64,000 nt of DNA, taken from CAYXTW01 sp964452645. GTDB taxonomy: Bacteria > Zixibacteria > MSB-5A5 > GN15 > PGXB01. The DNA is taken from the NCBI GenBank assembly GCA_964452645.1, contig CAYVMO010000013.1, forward strand, positions 24,988-88,987, read 5' to 3'. Position 1 is the stretch's first letter, and every line of letters starts with the position of its first letter. The notes under the pieces were generated by a model. It ran no database searches and had not been told where the DNA came from. It saw only the letters and a program-made list of their open reading frames with translations. This document shows, piece by piece, positions 58,156 to 64,000 of the stretch. Position numbers and translations under genes: made by a program.

Positions 58156-60282
58156 TTATAATTTCTGATTCATTTCATCAATTAGGCGACATCCTTCCAT
58201 CAGTATTGATTCATTAGAAAGATCATTATTGGATTGCATCAAGTCCTTGCGCTCGATTGGCTCAATAGTCCAGTTCCCACTTCCCCATGTCATCCCGGCA
58301 TAAATCGCCTCCGGACCCTGGAGATTTCCGAGTTGAGCAAAAATTATGTTTCCTTGATCCAGAAATATTTCAAGCTGGTCTTTACTGCTTCCGGACGGTG
58401 TGACAATGATTTTAGTTGATCGCTGACTGGGGCCGAGCGCCTGCAATAAGTCAATGAGATTCAAATCTGATAAACTGCCATGAGAACCAAGCCTCTTCAG
58501 TTCGTCTTCCCGAGGAACAGCCGACATGATTTCCCATTGAGTGAGGATTTTATTGATTTTCAAAAGTACGAAATCAAAACTGGCTTCCCGGTCGATAACA
58601 TCTTCTATCCCACGTTCGCACAAGGAGGTCAGGCTGGGTATAGCCACATTATCCACCATTAAAACGGTCGGATTTTTTTTGATATCGACACCATTGGCGA
58701 TAATTTCATTAATCAATGCAATGATTTCTCGAGGGCCCCCTGACAGATACATTACCAATATATCGGGCTTGCTCCGGTTATACAGAAGGTAGAAAGAGTC
58801 CAATGACTTGGCCACGATCGTCCGAAATCTTTCGCTTCGGAGGCGATGGTCAAGCGCCATTGTTTGGTCCGGTTGATCGGAATAAATCATAATTTGGCCT
58901 ATTCGAGTTGACTCTGGTGAGTTGATCACTTCTTCCTGCATTAATGAAATAAACGCTTTGACCACAGTTTCAAGCAGTCGGAAACCCACCAATGTTTTAT
59001 ATTTAGCTTTGATAGCATCGAACCGATTCAGCGTAATCCTTCGATTGGGGGGAACAGCATCGCAAAACATATCCACAACGGTCAAGATGTTGCCACCGAG
59101 TAACTCCAAAGACTCCTGTTTCCCGGTTTTTTTTCTCAGGTCAATATACATACACCGTATAATTTCAATTACCGCCGGCTCATAGAATACCGACTGAAGC
59201 AGCTTGGTGGCGAGCATAATGAGAGTCTGAAAGTCCCGCGGTTCAGCAGAGAGATAATAGAATTTAGCCCGATCATACAGATAGGCGGCATTTATAACCA
59301 ACGTTTTTTCCTCTATCGAGAGCGGCAGTCGATCGCACACTCGTTCGACATATCGACTGAACTTGGCGTTGTAATTATTAGGCAACCGTTCTTTTATTGT
59401 CAAAAGAGACGCAAATAATTCAAGGTTTTGTTGCAGAGCAACCTCATTCCGAAATCCTTTCTTATCCATAAGCATATCAGCTACCGACGAAAAGATCCGA
59501 ATCTCTGTCTGGGGATACTTTTCTCGAATACGATTAATGATATTTAGGTTATTTCCAAGGAGCAGCTCATGGATAAAGACGTAGTCAAATTCCTTGATCG
59601 CTATTAAGTCTATTAAATCATCAATGGACTCGATTACCAATACATCGTGTTGACCTTTTTCGAACAGTCGTTTCAGCAAGACGGCGGCATCAGCATTTTG
59701 TATTGTAATAAGGATTGCTTTGGCATTTCGGGACACAGTCTTGTGGCTTATGATTTCCTGCCCAATAGATTCCGTTACGACATCAGATGTATCCATAGAT
59801 TCCGACGCCTCTTTAACAGCAGCATTACTATAACCGTAATGTCTACCGATCGCCAGGTTTAGCGATGTCTCTACTGCGACAAACAGTTTTATATTGGCGT
59901 TACCGGTAATGCGGGTTAATTCCATGATCAGGCTTTTATCAGCCGGATTTTCACATGCAACACTAAGAAGATTTTGGTTGACGTCATAGGCGAAGGGTAT
60001 TACCCGTCTGGCGATGACAACATTTTTCGGAATCAGTTCGAGGGTCGACTTGGGAATATCTTGATTTGCCAGCACCACGCCGGGGCAGGCGAAATGTTCC
60101 GAAAGAGCGTCGACCAATTCGGACTCGTTCATATAGCCATGATGTAATATATGAGAAGCCAACTTACCGCCGTAGATTTTTTGAAATATCAAAGCAACTT
60201 TTAATTGCGTCTCGGATAATTTGCCCTGGCGCGTAAGAATTTCGTCCAGTCTAAGTCTCTCTGTTTTTGGTTCCATCTTCAT
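58156..60282 (-). CDS. MshEN (GspE N-terminal)-pseudoreceiver-DUF4388 signalling protein
   Basis: 708 residues. Residues 11-64 form two MshEN c-di-GMP-binding motifs (RLDEILTRQGKLSETQLKVA and KLASHILHHGYMNESELVDA). The first has D in place of the usual Gly after RL, and the second has H-F instead of the final Gln, so ligand binding may be weakened. Residues about 70-150 complete the GspE N-terminal domain. A receiver-like domain (about 195-280; ILITIQNADAAVLLKRLFEK, DYVFIHELLL) lacks the acidic pair and phosphoacceptor Asp. A helical middle (about 300-460) follows, then a second pseudoreceiver (about 480-600; IGQIMIYSDQPDQ, PDILVMYLSGG). A DUF4388/PATAN domain (about 610-690; GSLSDLNLIDLLQALG, LDQGNIIFAQLGNLQGPEAI) comes last. 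Likely a scaffold relaying c-di-GMP or phospho-signals. Confidence 0.8.
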   Translation of the reverse strand: MKMEPKTERLRLDEILTRQGKLSETQLKVALIFQKIYGGKLASHILHHGYMNESELVDALSEHFACPGVVLANQDIPKSTLELIPKNVVIARRVIPFAYDVNQNLLSVACENPADKSLIMELTRITGNANIKLFVAVETSLNLAIGRHYGYSNAAVKEASESMDTSDVVTESIGQEIISHKTVSRNAKAILITIQNADAAVLLKRLFEKGQHDVLVIESIDDLIDLIAIKEFDYVFIHELLLGNNLNIINRIREKYPQTEIRIFSSVADMLMDKKGFRNEVALQQNLELFASLLTIKERLPNNYNAKFSRYVERVCDRLPLSIEEKTLVINAAYLYDRAKFYYLSAEPRDFQTLIMLATKLLQSVFYEPAVIEIIRCMYIDLRKKTGKQESLELLGGNILTVVDMFCDAVPPNRRITLNRFDAIKAKYKTLVGFRLLETVVKAFISLMQEEVINSPESTRIGQIMIYSDQPDQTMALDHRLRSERFRTIVAKSLDSFYLLYNRSKPDILVMYLSGGPREIIALINEIIANGVDIKKNPTVLMVDNVAIPSLTSLCERGIEDVIDREASFDFVLLKINKILTQWEIMSAVPREDELKRLGSHGSLSDLNLIDLLQALGPSQRSTKIIVTPSGSSKDQLEIFLDQGNIIFAQLGNLQGPEAIYAGMTWGSGNWTIEPIERKDLMQSNNDLSNESILMEGCRLIDEMNQKL

Positions 60283-60737
60283 ACACCGGGAATGACGCTT
60301 TTGATAGGCGTAAACTCGGGCATCATTTTCAAATTTAAGTGCACCTTTAATCTCTATATGATTATCGGATTTTATGATAAAAGTTTTATGGACTCGGAAG
60401 AAGGCTTTGCCGCTGGAAAGGAATATTGATATTCCGGAATAGTGCGATTGGCGGAAATATCCTTTTTCAAATGATTCGTATTTTATTGCAATATGCCGAC
60501 TTTTCCGGAGTGTAGTGGCCTGATTTTATCTAATATCTTTATTATCATAACCTTACGCGTAAAACATCTTCGGTTTTCCTGCGATTCTCCTAAAATCGGG
60601 TATTTGGGAAATGGTCGGAGCGAAGGCGAATTATACCTGGTGTCCTACCAGCGGTTATTGTCCGGCTATTGAGATCCTTCCAGCAATTGTCAACTGATCT
60701 CGAGGAGAGTCTGCTCAATTGATTTTCTTAACCGGAG
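60283..60737. other. Intergenic region upstream of the MshEN protein
   Basis: 455 nt. The frame of the MshEN gene stays open for about 72 codons upstream of its ATG but offers no ATG, GTG or TTG start; it may be chance or an eroded N-terminal extension. The ATG at 60282 has no Shine-Dalgarno. No other feature was recognised. Confidence 0.4.
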
Positions 60738-61130
60738 CTAAGTCGACGCCTCAATTACCATGTCGGTTAACCATTCAATTGCATTATCTACTTCTTCAAA
60801 TGCCGTAAGATTAAATCCCCGATAACGCGCAGCAATCTCAAAAAAACGATACCTTTCCCTTCGTTCTTTTAAATCTGCTATTACTGCCCTTTTAAGTACG
60901 CCACGTTGCCTGAGCTTTGGAAATTCTCCTGTTATAAGTGAAAGGGAATCGAAGATATTCAGTCGACCCTTAAGCTCACGAACATCAACCAAAACCATAT
61001 TATTATGATGCTGTTCACACGCGTCGATAATTCCATTTGCCATATAGGGAAGGGTCTTTCGAGATCGTTCTCACGAGACGCAAACATAAAGGAAATGTTC
61101 CTCTTTTCTAATGTAGAGCTAATACCCCAT
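60738..61130 (-). pseudogene. STAS-like protein gene with two in-frame stops
   Basis: The ATG at 61130 is preceded by AGAGG, and the frame gives MGY-stop-LYIRKEEHFLYVCVS-stop-ERSRKTLPYMANGIIDACEQ and onward to 60738. TAG is at 61121-61119 and TGA at 61073-61071. After the second stop, 101 codons continue from an internal ATG (61043) with VLVDVRELKGRLNIFDS, typical of short STAS/SpoIIAA-like proteins, ending EEVDNAIEWLTDM. The residues around both stops fit the family (expected FLYVxVSGERS), so the reading frame is the original one and both stops are point changes. A truncated product from 61043 lacking the first beta strands is possible but unlikely to fold. Confidence 0.7.
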
Positions 61131-61157
61131 TGAATCATCATCCTCTGACTCAGATTT

Positions 61158-61186
61158 ATTATAGAATATTGTTGTTCCAAATTCAA
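61158..61186 (-). promoter_or_regulatory. Promoter of the STAS-like pseudogene
   Basis: Minus strand TTGAAT (61186-61181), a 17-nt spacer, TATAAT (61163-61158), 28 nt before the original ATG. It is preserved although the gene is broken. Confidence 0.55.
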
Positions 61187-61330
61187 GAGAGAAAATGATG
61201 AGAAAATGCAAATTCTCGAATTTTCATTCATAAGCCATGGATGTGGATTATAATAGAGGGTCTGATAAATATGACTGACCCATTGTTGTACCTGTTATGT
61301 TTCGTTTCTTTACAGTGGGGAATTATCCGG

Positions 61331-61693
61331 TCAGCCAAGCTCTGATGAGGCAAACAGCAATGATTCTTTAAATAAGGGACTATCAATAAGCTCTTTTATT
61401 TTTGCAAGATTATCCTTAGTTATATTATGGAATAAGAAGCCTGTTTCGAATATTTCAGGATTATCGTTCTTTTTACACCACCTGCTCTGGGCATCGACCA
61501 AAATAGCCTTGGTATCATTGATCTTAATTATTAGCCGAAATATAGAGCCGGAGTTAATAGATTTATTTCCCATTAATCTCATGCCCTCAGCCGTTAAATC
61601 CACCAAGCAACCCAAATGTTCTTCAGTATCCCCGTTGACGACTAATATGTATCTGGTGGAACGCTTTCTTTCGTGCTTTCGTCGCTCCGACAT
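61331..61693 (-). CDS. PilZ-domain protein
   Basis: 120 residues, a single PilZ domain. The N-terminal arginine motif is RKHER (R5xxxR9) and the second motif is DLTAEGMRL (D32xTxxG37), the residues that grip c-di-GMP in this family. The strand SRWCKKNDNPEIFETGFLF and the last helix are standard. GAGGGAGG precedes the ATG. Likely a c-di-GMP receptor acting on an unknown partner. It lies near the MshEN protein on the same strand, but no diguanylate cyclase is present in the window. Confidence 0.9.
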   Translation of the reverse strand: MSERRKHERKRSTRYILVVNGDTEEHLGCLVDLTAEGMRLMGNKSINSGSIFRLIIKINDTKAILVDAQSRWCKKNDNPEIFETGFLFHNITKDNLAKIKELIDSPLFKESLLFASSELG

Positions 61694-61860
61694 ATTACCT
61701 CCCTCTAAACCGATTCATCTAAAAAATCAATGCAAACATCATTTATCCTGACATTTTGGTGATTTTGACAATCACCAACCATTTTCTTATATATCGGTAT
61801 TAAGATATAAATTATTAATAAAACCGGCTAAAAGCCTGAGAGCTGCCAATCATATAACAA

Positions 61861-61889
61861 AGGGTCGGTCATTTTTGGCCGACCCTTTT
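61861..61889. terminator. Terminator hairpin, possibly bidirectional
   Basis: AGGGTCGGTC (61861-61870), loop ATTTTT, GGCCGACCCT (61877-61886) then TTT on the plus strand. On the minus strand the stem is followed by TTGTTAT. It probably ends transcripts of the minus-strand gene at 62205. Confidence 0.65.
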
Positions 61890-62045
61890 ATGAGGCCCAT
61901 ACAGGGTTGGGAGTTATTTTTACAATGTTCGACAGCGATCGGCCAACCAACGGCGAACCGTAGGAATCTGTTGCCGATTACAGGAGATGGTTCCGGACGA
62001 TTTTTACAAACCTGTTTTCGGCAAATGATCATCAATCCAAGTATC

Positions 62046-62188
62046 GGGCGTGTTGAACGACGTTATTTATAATTATCGAGTATAAGTCCCTTGCGGAATC
62101 AATTAATATAAATAATTGTGTGGGCCCCATGTCCGCATGTGTCGCGTTTCAAAGCACATCTCGCTGACATCGGTTTTTCAACACGCCC
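62046..62188. repeat. 12-bp perfect inverted repeat enclosing about 120 bp
   Basis: GGGCGTGTTGAA at 62046-62057 and TTCAACACGCCC at 62177-62188. The enclosed 119 bp contain no gene. Could be the ends of a small decayed mobile element or a long-range RNA stem. Confidence 0.45.
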
Positions 62189-62204
62189 TATCTTTTTGTA
62201 CGAC

Positions 62205-64000
62205 TCATTTCAATAAAACCATTTTTCGAACGGCCTTAAATCCGCCAGATCTCATCTGGTAAAAATAAATACCGCTGGAAACTTCATGGCCGGTATCATT
62301 TCTGCCATCCCACAGAATCTTGTGATTCCCGGCCGGCATTAGCCCATTCACCAGCGTCCGGACTATTCGACCTTGAATATTATAAACTTTCAAAGTGACT
62401 ACTCCTGTCACGGGAAGCTGATATAAAATCTGTGTCTGCAAATTAAATGGATTGGGATAGTTTCGGCCAAGTTCATAACTCGAAGGGATAGTAGAGATCA
62501 CTTCGTTGTCACCTCCATCCTGTTCCGTTAACAACTTATGGTTCTCACTGTCCCGCAAATCAACCATGTCAAAACCTAATAGTACATCATTGGCTTTCAA
62601 TAGCCTAAAGGTTATCGTGGATATCTCCCCCGAACCGCCGATGGTCATATCTCCGCCTAATACTGCCAGACTTACATCCACATGGTGATCCATACGCCGT
62701 CCATTAAATAAAATCGGATAAGGAACATCCTCAAGTTGACGGCTCTTGGAAACTCCAACAAGTTCAAGATGTTCAGGATCGTATGGAATCTTAAAGTGAA
62801 TACCCTTTACCGTTCCCGGATTGTTCCGCAATATTACACGCACCGGGAACTCTTCACCAGTCTCCAACTCACCGGGCGGCAACTCGAGGGAAAGGCTCAA
62901 CGTACCCAGAACTCTATCATCGGCAAAGACAGGAGCGATTTTCATATCGGGATCAACCGCAAAGAAATTAATGGCAAAAATGACCAGATCCTCAAAGTCG
63001 ATCTCATTATCAGTCATCGGGATATCAAACGGTCCGCCGTTGTACGTCGGGCCAATATCAAAGAAAGAATTATAATTGCCATCGCCTTCAGACGTCCAGT
63101 ACGTATTCGAAAAAACCATCAGGTCCTCAAAGTAAACATTACCGTCACCTGTGACATCGCCCAGCCAGTAGTTCGTTGCGCGATCCTGCTGGGCCGACGT
63201 CGCCGCCGAGAAATTCCCTGCCGAATCATACGAGAAGATGCTGTAATAATAGACGTTTCGAGGCATTGTTCCCGTATCGCTGGAATCCCGATAACTCTCG
63301 GCAGAACCCTGATAAACTGAATCGCCTTCGGTCTCATCTGCCGGATATCCAATTGCAGCACCATTATCGTCATATTCAGGGTAGGCGTCAACGTCCCAAG
63401 GATTGCGGCGGATAATAACTCCGGCAAAATCAAGATCAGTCGGATTGGTCCAACTTAGTTTGCATTTCTCATGACCCGGCTCTACTGCAAATCCGGATGG
63501 AGGAGAGGGAGCCTCACTATCTACCGTAAATGAAAATGGTGTTGCCTGATAGCCACTGGAGCCGGCGGTATTATGCGCCTGCACGTGCCAGTACCAGTCA
63601 CCTTCCGCCAGCTCGTTACCCGAGCCCGGCGTATAAACGGTATCAGCCAGATCGGTAACGGTTACCAAACCGGTCGTGAAAGAAGCATCCTGAGCATATT
63701 CAAGGGTGTAAGTCCCACCGTTACCAGTCGTGTTTTCCCATGCAAAAGTTGGTACGTTGGTGGTAACGTAGATTCCATTGGCTGGAGCATACAGGTCGGG
63801 AACATCCGGAGACAGAAGATCACTCACTGTAAATGTCCGCGTCGTGGAAGTTCCCGAATTATTCTCGCTGTCCTCGGCAACAACTCTCCAATAATAGTCG
63901 CCTAAACCAAGTTCATAATTAGCCGCTATTTCGGATGCACTCAGAGCTCGATTGGTAAGACGGATTTCATCCATCAGACCGTTAAATTCCTCGGTCAGAG
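62205..64000 (-). CDS. Secreted LamG/Fn3/dockerin/cohesin protein with type IX-like tail, N-terminus outside window
   Basis: The frame is open to the right edge (codons for LTEEFNGLMDEIRLTNRALS precede the first internal Met), so the start lies beyond base 64000. Order of domains: end of a LamG/concanavalin-like lectin domain (FNGLMDEIRLTNRALSASEI); Ig/Fn3-like domain with LYAPANGIYVTTNVPTFAW; second Fn3 (PSPPSGFAVEPGHEKCKLSW); bipartite dockerin (GDVTGDGNVYFEDLMVFSN and DNEIDFEDLVIFAINFF); cohesin-like module (GEEFPVRVILRNNPGTVKGI, HFKIPYDPEHLELVGV, GSGEISTITFRLL; about 62945-62560); and the sorting tail from NYPNPFNLQTQILYQLP to GIYFYQMRSGGFKAVRKMVL. Probably a surface-anchored carbohydrate-binding protein. 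Confidence 0.85.
   Translation of the reverse strand, partial: LTEEFNGLMDEIRLTNRALSASEIAANYELGLGDYYWRVVAEDSENNSGTSTTRTFTVSDLLSPDVPDLYAPANGIYVTTNVPTFAWENTTGNGGTYTLEYAQDASFTTGLVTVTDLADTVYTPGSGNELAEGDWYWHVQAHNTAGSSGYQATPFSFTVDSEAPSPPSGFAVEPGHEKCKLSWTNPTDLDFAGVIIRRNPWDVDAYPEYDDNGAAIGYPADETEGDSVYQGSAESYRDSSDTGTMPRNVYYYSIFSYDSAGNFSAATSAQQDRATNYWLGDVTGDGNVYFEDLMVFSNTYWTSEGDGNYNSFFDIGPTYNGGPFDIPMTDNEIDFEDLVIFAINFFAVDPDMKIAPVFADDRVLGTLSLSLELPPGELETGEEFPVRVILRNNPGTVKGIHFKIPYDPEHLELVGVSKSRQLEDVPYPILFNGRRMDHHVDVSLAVLGGDMTIGGSGEISTITFRLLKANDVLLGFDMVDLRDSENHKLLTEQDGGDNEVISTIPSSYELGRNYPNPFNLQTQILYQLPVTGVVTLKVYNIQGRIVRTLVNGLMPAGNHKILWDGRNDTGHEVSSGIYFYQMRSGGFKAVRKMVLLK

Larger units (their letters stand above)
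61694..62204. other. Intergenic region with terminator and inverted repeat
   Basis: 511 nt without a gene. It contains the hairpin at 61861-61889 and a perfect 12-bp inverted repeat (62046-62057 with 62177-62188). Short frames here have no family and no ribosome-binding site. Confidence 0.5.

Noticed and set aside
1..64000. tRNA, rRNA, CRISPR arrays, intact insertion sequences or replication origin
   Set aside because: No cloverleaf or TTCGA-type T-loop context, no regularly spaced repeats, no transposase or integrase frames were seen on reading both strands.

Overview
The window reads as chromosomal DNA of a Gram-negative, probably uncultured bacterium. Several secreted proteins end either in paired dockerin-like repeats with an NIFDITYLI/YLYLGG core or in a NYPNPFNP-type FlgD/type-IX-like tail. 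PorV-like and OprP-like outer-membrane proteins are also encoded. This combination suggests a lineage near the FCB group, for example candidate Zixibacteria; that placement is an inference from protein style, not from a marker gene. No rRNA, tRNA, CRISPR array or intact insertion sequence was found. Many genes end in TGA, often in ATGA overlaps, so the genetic code is standard.

Layout. 1-4.1 kb (minus): 3'-truncated priA, a secreted TPR protein and a DUF4139 protein. 4.2-10.1 kb (plus): a zinc-ribbon protein, pgsA and a ccmABCDEF cytochrome c maturation operon whose CcmE is of the rare Cys (CxxxY) type. 10.6-13.5 kb: two tandem STAS-like paralogues and a large membrane/TPR protein. 13.6-17.5 kb: dockerin proteins, one interrupted by TGA, among decayed dockerin and sorting-tail remnants. 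17.9-20.6 kb: a cytidylate-kinase-like protein, a promoter-structured leader-terminator unit in front of a stand-alone asparaginyl-tRNA-synthetase-like enzyme, and a GYD protein.

20.9-36.5 kb (plus) is one tightly overlapping gene string: a 2929-residue surface protein, a PorV-like barrel with TPRs, an RsbU-type phosphatase, a STAS-HATPase fusion, a free STAS protein and a hybrid histidine kinase. This is the most system-like region of the window: an exported giant protein coupled to a partner-switching module. It is followed by a convergent carboxypeptidase-regulatory/dockerin protein.

38.6-49.4 kb (minus) encodes a group 3b-type NAD(P)-linked [NiFe] hydrogenase (beta, a cNMP-binding protein, gamma, delta, alpha), its maturation protease, a HypA-like protein without a zinc finger, a tandem DsrC-like protein lacking the redox cysteine pair, and HypF, HypC, HypD and HypE. 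HypB is absent. A CRP-like palindrome precedes the operon. 49.5-54.7 kb holds a porin, a double-receiver response regulator, a sensor kinase and a divergent sigma-54 activator without a receiver. 55-57.5 kb holds an acetyltransferase/polysaccharide-deacetylase pair. 58-61.7 kb holds a c-di-GMP-flavoured group (MshEN-DUF4388 protein, PilZ protein) and a STAS pseudogene. The window ends inside a LamG/Fn3/dockerin/cohesin/sorting-tail protein.
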